A stretch of DNA of 64,000 bases from Ceratodon purpureus (Eukaryota > Streptophyta > Bryopsida > Pseudoditrichales > Ditrichaceae): positions 17,783,690 to 17,847,689 of the forward strand of contig CM026423.1 in the NCBI GenBank assembly GCA_014871385.1. The letters are read 5' to 3'. The position numbers and the translations under genes are program-made. This document shows, one piece after another, positions 1 to 10,702 of this stretch (position 1 is the stretch's first letter; the number at the start of each line of letters is the position of its first letter). A model generated the notes under the pieces. It had not been told where the DNA came from, searched no databases, and was given only the letters and a program-made list of their open reading frames with translations.

Positions 1-550
1 TTGCAGATGTATGTAAGCTTCGCATTGGTGGTTGGTGGACATTTGACCATGGGGTCTGTGCAGACCTCGAATTCTACCTATTCCCTGTGTGGCACCTCGG
101 TGGCGGTTGGCTGAGTGACGCGCTCAGCGAAGCGAATTCCCAAGTGGAAACTGGACACGCTTTGGAGCCGACTGTGTGCGGAACTTTGCTTTCACGTCTG
201 GCCATGGTGCAAGTGCTCATACCGGGCCCAAGCACCGAGAGCACTACGGAATCGATTTGAGGTAAGCACTGTACTGCGTCTGGCACTGTGTAACTGTGTG
301 CGACTTGCAATTCGCTGGGACTTCGCGGTTTCGCTTTGAGGACTGCGAAGTTGCTTGGCGACGGATGCCTGTTCCGGCCTCCGTCGGTTGCCACGTTAAC
401 TTCCACGTTTACTCCACTTCATTTCATCTGCTTGCTTGCAGGCCGTGCTGGAACAGTGCCAGGGAAGACTATTGCACTTCGCTTTTGCTGTCTCCGCTTG
501 CTTGCACTTTATTGGAACTTCCTGCATTTTTTTCCTCTGATTGCCTTTAG
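1..550. other. No supported gene; 3' flank of PRP8 fragment
   Basis: This stretch continues from the PRP8-like fragment of block B. Small open frames overlap in several frames, but none resembles a protein I know. A donor-like GTAAGC follows position 259, so a transcribed exon is possible but unsupported. The same sequence is at 43515-44064 and 59293-59842. Confidence 0.4.
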
Positions 551-925
551 GACTTCTTCCCTTGCAATTCACTTCTCGCTTTTTCCACTTTTGATCTGAG
601 AATTCACTTCTTTCTAACTTCCACCCTGAGATTTCACTGTTTTCGAACTTCCTCCCTGAGAATTCACTTCGTCTGCACTTGCTCCCTTTGAATTCACTTT
701 CTGTAAACTTCTTCCCATTGAATTCACTTGTTTTGGACTTCCTCCCTTCTCGTTCAGTTTATAGGAACTTACGCCCTCTGAATTCGCTTTCTGTATACTT
801 GCTCCCTTTGAATTCACTTTTTTAGGACTTCCTCCCTTGTCGTCCAGTTTCTCTTAACTTATTCCCTTTGAATTCGCTTTTTGTGGACTTGATCCCTTTC
901 AGTCCACTGCTTACTTACCATGTCC
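551..925. repeat. Degenerate 30-bp minisatellite
   Basis: About twelve degenerate units of roughly 30 bp, each containing GAATTCACTT (or GAATTCGCTT), a variable spacer of about eight bases, then ACTTCCTCCC or a variant. Because the unit is a multiple of three, the minus strand stays open over about 200 bases and reads as a ten-residue Asn-Ser-x-Gly-x-Ser repeat. The upstream 400 bases also contain many CACTTC-type words. I see no start codon or splice context that makes it a gene. Confidence 0.75.
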
Positions 926-1084
926 CTCTGAAACAACTCATGGAATTCTGAATCACTGTGTTATTGCAGGAATATCTCTTGCAAAATTACTTGTCGGTCA
1001 CTGTCTTCTGAAGGAAAGAGTGGACACCTGTTTGTAGGCGAGTCCCTTGTTTGTAGGGAACGCAATGCGTGGGCACCTGGAGCA

Positions 1085-1408
1085 ATGGACAATATCCGGC
1101 CATGGCCGTGTCTAGTCAAGCGCGCGCCGGGACACGAGCAGGCTACGACGGTGACCATCCCGCCCATTCTGCGTTTGCGTGAGTCCCTTGCACGTCTTCT
1201 CAAGGTTTACGCGGTTGATATTGATGATGTCAAACATGGTGCATACTGCATGGCATTGCGGAATGTTGAAACCAATGTCTGTGCTTGGTTTCATTCAGGA
1301 AAGAGAAGGCTGCCCTGTGGAACGGATTCCCGTAATCACATTCGTCGCATCTTACTAAAAGATACGAAGTACGTCCTTCTGTGGTGCACAAGCGCCCGGC
1401 ATTACTGA
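1085..1408 (+). CDS. Hypothetical 107-residue ORF, not recognised
   Basis: An ATG-initiated open frame of 107 residues, rich in Arg, Cys and Val, between the minisatellite and the GPT fragment. I see no signal peptide, membrane segment or known motif. It lies where the N-terminal exons of GPT would be expected but has none of the family's early features (no hydrophobic segments, no DD motif), so it is not the start of GPT. It could be part of a transposon-derived exon. It is kept because it is preserved in all three copies, but recent duplication makes that weak evidence. Confidence 0.25.
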   Translation: MDNIRPWPCLVKRAPGHEQATTVTIPPILRLRESLARLLKVYAVDIDDVKHGAYCMALRNVETNVCAWFHSGKRRLPCGTDSRNHIRRILLKDTKYVLLWCTSARHY

Positions 1409-1604
1409 GAACGATGTGGGATACAGCTCGCAGTCCTTCACGACCAAGATGTCAGTTTCCCCTTGACAGTTCCCTAAGACTTGGTTATTGAGTTTCTAAT
1501 TTATGATCTCTGATTTCTGGATGATCATCCACAAAACTAAAACGCCTTTTACAATGTCCGCCCAGAGGCCCTTTTTCCATGATAACGGCTCTGATTTTTT
1601 ACAG

Positions 1605-3734
1605 GCTGCGTGTATAAGTTCGAAATGGGACTGCTAGCTGTTTTCTGCACCAACTCTGTTAACGTCTTGCCTGGTATGAATGGCCTAGAGGTTGGTCAAA
1701 CTGTTATCATTTCTTGTGCGGTAAACGTTCTACTCCATTCCTATTATGTCGAGCTGCCTTTGGTTCGTATCAGAGAGTCATCAAAGTTTAGCCATGGTGA
1801 AGCCATAGAGTAACCGCTGTGGTTGCTGGTTGCATTACTTATCTTTTAACTCTTATATCGATGATTTTTCTACTAGTAGTGGAGGTGATGTGGTTTACTC
1901 ATGAAATAGTGGTACAAACTCGATCAGTGAATTTCTAGATCCTCGATTCTCCGCGAGTGCTGCACTTAAGTAGATTTATATCCACACTGTTTCCTGGGAG
2001 AAGCTTTTTAATCTGTTGTGACTTGATACATGTTGATTTCTTGTGATAAGTTCACATGTAATTGTATAATTATTTCGACGTCAGGGTTCCCTCTTGCTGT
2101 ACATTACAGCTGAAAAATTGCTCCTTTCAACAATACTACTGGAGAGCTTCTTTGCTTGGAGAAAGCGTTTAATGATCTGAAGATTTAGGGGTTTACATTT
2201 TCTGGTTTTGAATAACTTACATCAGCTATCTTTGTATTGTTTATGCAGGTTCTTGACTTGCTTGCACCCTTTTTTTGTACAGGTGCTGGTACACAATGTC
2301 ATGCAAATATCACGTGGTGATGAGACTAGACAAGCTCATGCCTTTTCCTTGTATCTTATGCAACCACCTGTTGCCACCTCTGTTGGATTACTGGCGTTTA
2401 ACTGGTGAGTGATGGTGTCCATCTCGATCAACTCTATTATTTTACAAAAAGGTCTGGTATGCAAACATTACATAATACCTAATACCCTTGGTTTTTTTAT
2501 TTATATTCTCATGTCTTGTCTTCAACCGTATGGGATCATGGCTTGTGGATAGAACTATTCGAACGACATCTGCTTACAATTCACAGAAAATTGTTTGCAG
2601 GTACCCGTCATTGGTGTTTGTTGGTGATACATACACCTACTTTGCGGGATTGGCTTTGGCAGTAGTTGGCATTCTCGGTCACTTCAGGTGATGTATACTC
2701 CATCATCAGTTTACTCACGTTTATGGAGTTCGTCAAAGTGATTGATAACTGAGTGCATTTCTTTCGGAGGCAGGGTTTTGAGGGATTTCTGTAATTTAAA
2801 TAAGCAATGTTTCTACTTGAGAGACTGATTTCGTACTTTCATGGTTGTGCAGTGAGACGTTGTTGTTGTTCTTCTTGCCGCAAATCCTCAATTTTCTTTA
2901 CTCCATTCCCCAGGTAAGTTCTGTTTTTGGCTTCAAGATGTTCAGTGTGAAATTCATGCACCTTTTACAATTGGTACTAATATTGACAACGGTGTGTTGC
3001 GTGCATCATGTCGAGACTACTATCCACTATGTAGTGATGTATTCAAGTTCATACATCGCCTTTACTCTGAACGTGTCCTGCGCCTGTGAATTGTGAACAG
3101 TTGTTCAAGATCGTGCCGTGTCCACGTCATCGATTACCTAGGTGAGTCATTAGGCAAATACTTTAATGAAGATCCTCTAGTTATTTTCTGTTTCATTTTA
3201 AAGAAAGAATGACAATTCTCTCGGTTATGTTAACATACAACGTATTGGTTCCACTTTTCCTTTTTCAAAAAATAAAATCTTGTATCGTACCATATGTGGT
3301 ATCCACGAACGAACTCCTCTTCAGCACATGCTCACTGTGCATGTACATAGTATTAAGGTCGTTCGTTTGTTACAATGACCCCTTAAATTTGGAGTCAATT
3401 ACGACATGACTCCCTGTTGGTTACCGCAGCTTTCATCTCCAATCAGGGCTTCTGACTGGAAGCAATGATATGAACCTCGTTAATCTCTTCCTGCGCTGGT
3501 TTGGACGTTGTTCTCAGCAACAACTGTGTATACGGTTGTTGGCTTTTCAGGTACCCAGTCTTACCACCTTTGTTCTTAAATTGGTGGTTAAAGAGAGGTA
3601 TGGATAGAGTTCTTTCACTGAGTGGATCTACATGTTATGCACTCATAACGGGTTTGCGGTGTACGTATGTTATGGTCCTGGCATGCGGGTTCTGTTTTGG
3701 ACTTCGGTACCTCATGGCTGGCTGGTACAAATGA
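1605..3734 (+). pseudogene. GPT: 3' half of dolichyl-phosphate GlcNAc-1-phosphate transferase
   Basis: The intact enzyme (ALG7/DPAGT1 family) sits in the ER membrane and starts N-glycan assembly by moving GlcNAc-1-phosphate from UDP-GlcNAc to dolichyl phosphate. Six exons with matching phases are visible: 1605-1720 ([19 protein letters not shown]), 2283-2404, 2601-2687 ([19 protein letters not shown]), 2853-2913 (LLLFFLPQILNFLYSIPQ), 3101-3141 (PCPRHRLP) and 3430-3550 (TGSNDMNLVNLFLR). A final piece near 3673-3734 encodes FGLRYLMAGWYK and a stop, the plant-type C-terminus. The N-terminal half, including the catalytic DD region, is absent upstream, where a transposon block and minisatellite lie instead. 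The last exon lacks an obvious AG acceptor. I call it a 5'-truncated gene fragment, although every exon seen is open. Confidence 0.85.
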
Positions 3735-4711
3735 AGGCATTTTTTGGGGGCATGACTGCAATGTGGTAGATGACGTATAAGGGTTACCTTAGCGTTTTCT
3801 GAGATGTCATTTGGAGTGTCCACTTCCGTTGCAGGTCGAATTCGAAGTAATTGAAGGACCTTGTAACTGAATGTAAGGCTAGGCTCCAACTGCGTTGCCC
3901 ACGTTTAATTATTTCTATGTGCTCCGAATTGGCAGGAAGTGGAAGGAGTGGGTGGAAAATGGCGTTTCAGCTGCAAGTTCATGTGTTGTGAATTCGAATT
4001 AGAGGTACTGTATGTGAAGGTTCTGGGTATCAACATTGCAGAACGGAGGCTGTAGGGTACGTCTGTCTCGGTTTAAGCAAATGCGTACTGTATCCTGTCT
4101 GTCTAGTTGTAATTGAGGTTTTGACCCTGAGAATTTGAATTAGTGGTACTGTTCGTGAAATTTCTGTGTTCTTCAAATTTTACGAGTATCCCCTCCCCGG
4201 ATGTCCCTCTACCCAAGCCACGGACAGGGGCGTTGGATGCCTCCTGCATTTCGACGCCCTTAACTGTCACTGCGGAGCGACGCCCCGGTATGGACCGCTT
4301 TGAATAACGGGGGTCATTGCTGCGGAGGCAGCATTCTGTGTCCCCGAGCCTACTGAGAGTTCCTCAGAACCGTATACATATCACTGCCGACAAGGGAGGA
4401 GCTTCAGTCATTTAGGAAGCGATGGCCTGGATTTGGTCATTACGATCGCGGATCTCTGTTATAATGTGGCAGCCGATATTAATCTCAGTGAGGTGACGCA
4501 TTGGGGAAGTGGGCATGCGCAGATCGGATTTCCTCATTAAATCCTTGCCCTAGCTTCAGTCCGGCAGGGCGAATGGCGCATAATTACTCCTCGTCCCCTT
4601 CTCTTCTCTCATTACCTTCTCTCCCTCCATTTGCGCTCTCGCATCCTCCCGTCCTGGAGTACGCTGTTTCCTCATCTCCTGAATTTCTTGTCGCACAGAG
4701 TCCGCAACGTC
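3735..4711. other. Intergenic region upstream of B3 gene
   Basis: No coding sequence is supported. The segment 4190-4330 is GC-rich, with a short inverted motif around GGGGCGTTGGATGCC and GACGCCC. The last 170 bases before the B3 start codon are CT-rich and probably form its leader. No clear TATA box is placed. The same sequence is at 47249-48225. Confidence 0.4.
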
Positions 4712-5696
4712 ATGTCGAACGACCTCGAGAAGTTGGTTCTGGATGACCTCGACGAGGCCGCCGGGAACTACTTCACTATACGGATAATCTCGAAGACCCA
4801 ACCTGCGCGGCTGGTAAGACATCTGCGTGACCTTGTTAAATCTGTTTCGCTTTTCTCTGGTCTTCTCAACGTTCCTGTTCGCTAACTTGTCTTCGCTGAC
4901 GGCAATGTGCCAGGAGGTTCCCGCACCTTTCACCGCCATGACGGGCTGGCCCGGAGCCGCACACTGCTCACTCTTGACATCCTACCGTGGGCACCGGGAG
5001 TGGCCTCTGCAGATGACGCAGGTCTCATCGTCTTCACGTGTTGGCAACGCGATCAGCGACAGCGTGGGATGGGCGAACTTCATTGATCACATGGCTGTCT
5101 CAGTTGGGGACATCCTCATTTTCGAGCTTGTTGACGACCATACTCTCGAAGCGAGCATTGCCTACCATCGCGGACGTGCCCCGCATTCTCTGCATATCCC
5201 GGATTCTATGCATAGTGATCCGCAGGTGGTGAACGCGAACAGGCCCCACTTCAAGAAGAAGCTCCGGATTTCGCATACCCGTGCAGACAAATCAGCGCGT
5301 CTTGTGAGTCTCTCGACAAACACCCCCCCTTGCTGAATTTATCTTAAAGTCTCCCACATGACATGAGTTGTTTACAATTAGAAACTAGGCTATGGCGGGT
5401 CTTCTTAACTCGATTGACCAGCTCCCTTCGTCCTCCATGGTCCGCTCCCGCAGGACATTCCGACGTTGTTCTGGCGCTCCGTTGGTCCAGAGAAGTTCGA
5501 TGGCAGCTTGGTCACCCTGTCCGGACCTCGCGGTGAACACGTCGTGCAGAGCTCCCTCTGCGTCACCCCCAAACAGACCTTCTGCTTCTTCAGCGGCGGT
5601 TGGTCGGATTTCCGCACAATGAACGACCTCAAGCTTGGTGACACGGTTGTTTTCACAAAGGTGACTGACTGTCGGTACGAGGTGACGAAGGAATGA
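4712..5696 (+). CDS. Two-B3-domain DNA-binding protein, copy 1
   Basis: Plant B3 domains bind DNA in the major groove; proteins with several B3 domains of the REM type are nuclear and often reproductive regulators. Three exons join in phase: 4712-4813, 4914-5303 and 5454-5696, giving 244 residues. ATG 4712 is the first Met in frame. Two B3-like halves are visible. The first spans residues about 18-105, with GWANFIDHMAVSVGDILIFE giving the Gly-Trp..Phe and Gly-Asp..Phe signature. The second spans residues about 165-244, with GGWSDFRTMNDLKLGDTVVF. All introns are GT-AG. Intron 2 contains the C-run that differs between copies. The protein is short for the family but looks complete. DNA-binding specificity cannot be read by eye. 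Confidence 0.72.
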
Positions 5697-6959
5697 GCAC
5701 ACACTGGTGGGGCTAAATCTCCCCTACATGTTTCTTTTCAGAGGATCGGCACAACGGATTTTTTAGTGTTTGTACTCGGTAGCAGCCGTGACAATGCAGT
5801 GCACCATATTTAGAACGTGGACAATGGTGCTTCAGAATTTTCAGTCATATCTTATTCCTCTAGGCGAAGACCTCCATGCGCACATCAGAAGATAGTAGTT
5901 TCGATATGGATTCTGTTTGACCGTCTGGACGCAAGAGAGACAGCATGAACTTGAGTGAATATTTTGTGTGTACACTCCGTCTTTGTTTGCAGCACTTATC
6001 ATTTTCATCCCGTCGTACGTGGTCTTTGATTATATTATCCGATGTTTCTCCAGTCCCGGGACACGGTGCTGTTTGCTCTTCACTCAAAGAACCCCATTTT
6101 CCAATATAGTTGACAATGAACCCTCCAAGCACGTAAATCATAAGTGTCTCGAGACGTCACTTCCACTTACGCTTCATTGTCACTTCCTAGGTATGTGCAG
6201 GTCCCATACATATCACTGTGCTTTCGCTTCATTGTGACTTCCTAGGTATATGCAGTTCCCATACATATCACTGTGCTTTCGCTTCCAAACGTGGAACCTC
6301 ATCGACAAGGGATATTTTTACAACTTCCCGATCAGCCTAAAGTGAAGTGCAAGCAAAACTGGGACAACCGGAGAAGTGCAAGTGAAACCGGGCTTAACCC
6401 TAATCACTTCCTCTTACCCACTTGAAGAATACTGCATTCGTACTTAGACGTGTACTTGAATAATCGTATGTTCCTGTCGATCTGCACAGGTTCATGTCCT
6501 TGGGTTGAAATGGGTTGAAAAATGAGATGAATGCCGACTCAGGTTTATACGCCTCTGAACTGAAGCTTCCTGAACGTGAACATGAATGCGAATATCATCC
6601 GAAGAGGCGGAGGTTGATAAGCATTGTTGTAAATTCTACTTCGTGGAGTTAGACCAGAGGCGTGATGCATAGGAGAGGAGAAGTGGTGCAGACGTTTGTC
6701 CATGTACAGGACGAAACAATTGAAAGTGGATTGCAGAAATTGACAAGAGTGATTATGTTTGAACGGTTCGTGGCATTTGAAATCAGTTGAAAAGGAGAAT
6801 GAAGATCATGAGTACAACTGTCGTGGGTTATAAGCCCTGGCGATGGTGACTAGATTGTGAAATCAAAGGCGTTGAAAGCCCAGTAATGAAAGGTTTCATG
6901 GAAGAGTGTGTGTAGGCGATATATTTCAATGATGCGCAACGTCGAATGTTTTGGGCGTT
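5697..6959. other. Intergenic region between convergent genes
   Basis: This is the 3' flank of the B3 gene (+) and of T-complex 11 (-). Open frames are short and unconvincing. It holds a 55-bp tandem duplication (6171-6280) and, at 6350-6405, several GAAGTG words like those in the 7.7-10.2 kb insertion. The same sequence is at 49210-50472. Confidence 0.5.
6171..6285. repeat. 55-bp tandem duplication
   Basis: Two head-to-tail copies of a 55-bp unit, starting at 6171 and 6226, each beginning GCTTCATTGT and containing CTTCCTAGGTAT and CATACATATCACTGTG. The copies differ at only a few bases. Repeated at 49684-49798. Confidence 0.9.
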
Positions 6960-7458
6960 CTACTCTGAGGTTCGAAATGCACCGACGATGCAAGAGTACC
7001 GAGGCTCATGGACTCGGCATGTCACTTCCGCGAGCACCTCGAGAGCATCCGCTGTGGCGATCACCTTGTCCATCAGATAAACCCCGCCAATCCTCTTCAG
7101 CGCTGCCTGTGCCACGGCCATGCCCTCCGAGCTCTTGCCAAGGACGAGTAATGCTCGTAAGCTGGCCTCAACAGCAGCAGAGACGCGCGCAAACACGGGA
7201 TCCTCTGGCGACAGGCTCTTCCTGAGAACCCTCGTCATGAGCTCGGCGCTCATGGGCTCTGCAGGTGGGTCACTCGTCTCCACTTCAGCAGCTCTGTTCG
7301 CAATCTCAGCAAGCACCGTTCCAATTTGCGTCAGAGACGAGGCAGTCTCATTGAGAAGAATCTCCAGCTTCTGCTTGCCCTTCTCCATTATCTCCTCCAA
7401 CTTAAGGCTCGCAATGTCTTGACTCATAAGCCCTTGCCTCGCCACCAGCAATGTGCAT
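6960..7458 (-). CDS. TCP11: T-complex protein 11, last exon, copy 1
   Basis: This exon encodes the C-terminal end of a plant-type T-complex 11 family protein. Landmarks read on the minus strand are MTRVLRKSLSPEDPVFARVS, then ALKRIGGVYLMDKVIATADA and a His-Glu-Pro-Arg-Tyr-Ser near the stop at 6962-6960. This matches the family's MARMLAKSL...DAVF..VS, LTDKVVEAAEVL and VHGPWY order. An acceptor AG at 7459-7460 is likely. A short, incomplete part of the preceding exon follows at about 7577-7670, but its 5' side is cut off by an insertion; the intact version lies at 10.6-10.8 kb. Splicing from the latter over the insertion to this exon would give an intact C-terminus. The molecular function of the plant proteins is poorly known. 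Confidence 0.7.
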
Positions 7459-7670
7459 CTCCAACAAACATCACATAAATTGGAACAATCGCCCGAGCAG
7501 GTGATATCGGCATCGTCCTGAACATATATTTTAGCTCACTGAGATCAGAAGTAAAGACATTTGACGAACCCAGTACCTATGACAAGGATGCGTTGGAATG
7601 CGTTTTGACAGTCACGAAGCCGAGTGGTATTGAGAGCAAGAGTCTGCGGGACCCATGGTTCCTGTGCTGG
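7216..7670. repeat. 455-bp direct repeat, left copy
   Basis: Matches 10248-10702 at a constant offset of 3032 with a handful of substitutions (for example GTACC/GTAGC near 7573, CTGCGGG/CTCCGGG near 7645). It spans part of the T-complex 11 last exon, an intron and part of the previous exon. Its right edge falls inside that exon. Confidence 0.93.
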
Positions 7671-10247
7671 TCAGACGACAATCCCAGGAATTAGTTCTTA
7701 GAGCCGTTTCAGTTGTGACAATTTTAACATTTATCTTCTCGATAATAGCCAGCACTTCCACTGATGCTTGCACTTCACTTTCTCAACGCAGCCTAGCAAA
7801 GGTAGTTGCCCTAGGACGCTAGCAGAAGTGCAGGTAAATCAAAGTGACTCTGCAAGCAACCCGGTTAGTTAAGAAGGTAGAGGGCAGCTTAAGCGGAATG
7901 AAATTTCAAGGAACAACAAAGACTCAAAAACTTGGTTTGAGTCTGAATGATTACTTACGTCCACAGATACATGACAATCAATAGTGGCGCGAATGATGTG
8001 CTGAAGATTGCTAGCTAGAAACACGCCCTGTTATAAAATAACCAAGCTACCACGATTAAAAACACCTGAAATCCAACAAACCTTCCACATGTAAATACCA
8101 ATAAACTCAGCGGTATTGGGAGTTCAATGACACAAAACCATTAAAATAACAGACGAGCAATTGGATTCTGTATGTATTGTCTGTTCAAGTAGTCAAAACA
8201 CAAGTTGCTGGTTCCATTCATCCTCTTAAAGTTAACCCCCAACTGTAGGATTCTCTCGACCAAAGAGATTAAACACATGCCTGCATCCTTTCCTTACGAT
8301 TCCACAGTTTGTTTTCATGCGCTACTCGTTATAATGTAAGAGACGACCAGACTACGCATGAGCCTAACTAGAACATGCTCTTGCTGCTTGAAAGATGTTA
8401 CTAAAAATATAGCTTTCCTACAGAGTTTTTATCAATATTGAAAAAAAAAAAAAACTTTGTACCTCATACATCGTCAAAAGAAATCATACAAACATATCAA
8501 TTCAGGAGAACAGGACGCCTTTTGTAACGTTGGAGTACCTGCGCAAGCTGCTTCAACCTCATCCTCAACAGGGCGTGAATTGCTAATCGTGGTACCTGCG
8601 TGTCACATGTAGAATGAGCGCCAAAACAAATAGTACACTTATGATATGCCATGGTTATAGCACATGTACATTAATCACTCAATCACACCAATTTTATAAA
8701 TTGCACTTTCACAATAGCAGAAGACAACGATAAATGTAGCATGGCCATGTGCAGAAAACAATAATCCTCCTGTTGTTCATGACAGTAATATCATATGATA
8801 TATGAAAATGATACCCTCGATCTTGCGTCTCGCACAAAGAGTAGAAGAACTGCCAGCGAATAAAGATCTAGAGAAGGTAATACTTCCTCAGAATAATCGA
8901 CCATTGAAGGCTTACAGTAGGCGATACCGTCGACTCAAATGAGACGAGCCAATTCACTACTGTGCTCCGAATGTTCTGTACGCTCCTGAAAGAAAAAATA
9001 GTAATATTACTCCATAGTACCACTCCGAAAGAAAACACGGATGCAAATACACATCGCTTCCAAACCTATCTGTTTAAACATCTCCAGTGGACAAAATGAG
9101 CATCTAACACTCTTCAGATTCATATCATAACTTGAATGTTTAACTATGCTGTAAGTCGAGATTCTGGAACTTCACGCATTGCTCATCTAGGGATTCACAT
9201 AAAAATGGATTGATCCAGAATCGTGACAAGGTTGAGAACATTGGCCTCGTCGGAGATGTGCGTAAGCAATTGCACAGGGTCCCGATGCACATCGACAGCC
9301 TCGCGAGAGGCCAAGCCGGCACAGGCAGAGTGTGCTGCGGATTCCAGGACAGCAGATGCCTCACCGCGCCACTCATCGACAAAGCGACGAAGCCTTTCAT
9401 GCTGCTCCTCCGCCACCAAACCACCACCTCCTGCTGGTACAACCAAAAAAAAAATCGAAAATCAAAAATTAAAAATTAGTAAAGAAGGAATGAGGAATGA
9501 AATTTCAACGAGGTGATCACAAGTGTCCTAACAAGGTTTAGGACAATTTTAAGTACAGATAAGGGTTCTGTGAGTGACCAGCACGAACCTAACAGGGCTC
9601 GGGGGTCTTCAAGGAGAACGGCAGCAATTTGTAAGTGGAAGCAGACATCAACCTAGGTACCTGGCACTTCAACGAGGATCAAATGGCCTCGTAAGTTACA
9701 GGACATTGCCGAAGTTAACAAGGATTCAATAAAGAAATAAGCCTTGTAAATCTAAGTACGATAAACTGACTTTAATTGCAGGAATGGAATCACACGGGTG
9801 CAACAAATAAAGTGACACAGTGAAAGTGCCAGAGAAGTGGAAGTGAACCTGCGCACTGGAAGCGAAGTGCCAACCCAGTATTAGAAGTGCCGATCAAGCG
9901 CCCAGAAAGTAACCCTAAACCTCCGCAGGGGCGCTCGGTGGTAAAAAAGTGGCATGACAAGTACCAAGTGATACAGAAACTGAACAAGTACACGACATTG
10001 AAATCTTCACTGGAGGTGACACTTGAAGTGAACCTGAGGCTGACAGTACACCGGCAGTGCAGCCTTTGCACACCGAAGTTGCTTCTACATAGTGAAAGGA
10101 AGTGCCCCGCTCAGTAACCATGGAACTCACAGCGACCCCCCTCCCCTGTAAATAACTTGAACAGGTATTCAGTGGCGCTTCTGGAAGCAGCACCGTATCT
10201 CCAGTTGCACAGCGCCTCGAAGTGCAGTGGGAAGTGGGAAACAAATA
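7671..10247. mobile_element. Possible 2.6-kb insertion inside T-complex 11 gene
   Basis: This sequence separates the two 455-bp direct repeats and interrupts the T-complex 11 reading order. CACTTC words cluster at its left end (7757-7790) and many GAAGTG words at its right end (9820-10230), so subterminal motifs are in inverted orientation, as in some DNA transposons. There is an A-run at 8443-8456. No transposase is seen, and 8.0-9.1 kb holds nothing recognisable. I cannot identify terminal inverted repeats. A 455-bp flanking repeat is far too long for a normal target-site duplication, so it may instead be a duplication with inserted DNA. Confidence 0.4.
9195..9430 (-). CDS. Possible terminal exon, unrecognised protein
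   Basis: On the minus strand a pyrimidine-rich tract and AG (9432-9431) precede an open frame with good codon balance. It encodes a Glu/Ala-rich, probably helical stretch (EEQHERLRRFVDEWRGEAS) and ends NLVTILDQSIFM and a stop. I do not recognise the family, and no upstream exon can be paired with it. It lies inside the putative insertion. It may be a captured exon. The same exon is at 52708-52943. Confidence 0.3.
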
Positions 10248-10702
10248 GTCTTCCTGAGAACCCTCGTCATGAGCTCGGCGCTCATGGGCTCTGCAGGTGG
10301 GTCACTCGTCTCCACTTCAGCAGCTCTGTTCGCAATCTCAGCAAGCACCGTTCCAATTTGCGTCAGAGACGAGGCAGTCTCATTGAGAAGAATCTCCAGC
10401 TTCTGCTTGCCCTTCTCCATTATCTCCTCCAACTTAAGGCTCGCAATGTCTTGACTTATAAGCCCTTGCCTCGCCACCAGCAATGTGCATCTCCAACAAA
10501 CATCACATAAATTGGAACACTCGCCCGAGCAGGTGATTTTAGCATCGTCCTGAACATATATTTTAGCTCACTGAGATCAGAAGTAAAGACATTTTACGAA
10601 CCCAGTAGCTATGACAAGGATGCGTTGGAATGCGTTTTGACAGTCACGAAGCCGAGTGGTATTGAGAGCAAGAGTCTCCGGGACCCATGGTTCCTGTGCT
10701 GG
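10248..10702. repeat. 455-bp direct repeat, right copy
   Basis: Right partner of the repeat at 7216-7670. On this side the upstream exon is whole, but the last exon is cut after MTRVLRK and runs into unrelated sequence with a stop near 10169. The two copies flank 2577 bp of foreign-looking sequence. Confidence 0.93.

Larger units (their letters stand above)
1..9536. repeat. Large duplicated block A, copy 1
   Basis: This block matches 43515-53049 almost base for base, and its first part matches 59293-64000. The offsets are 43514 and 59292 bases; the first drops to 43513 after a one-base indel at the C-run near 5323. I noticed only two differences from copy 2: A at 1564 where the other copies have G, and seven C at 5323-5329 against six. 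Similarity ends at 9536, where this copy continues into single-copy sequence and copy 2 meets a rearrangement junction. It contains a minisatellite, a GPT 3' fragment, a B3 gene and the end of a T-complex 11 gene. The left edge is the window edge, so the true extent is unknown. Confidence 0.97.

Noticed and set aside
1085..1408. N-terminal exon of GPT
   Set aside because: No hydrophobic spans or DD motif, and its sequence does not resemble the family start.
7671..7690. 455-bp repeats as a transposon target-site duplication or LTR pair
   Set aside because: They are host gene sequence, far longer than target duplications, and lack LTR ends (TG...CA) and primer sites.
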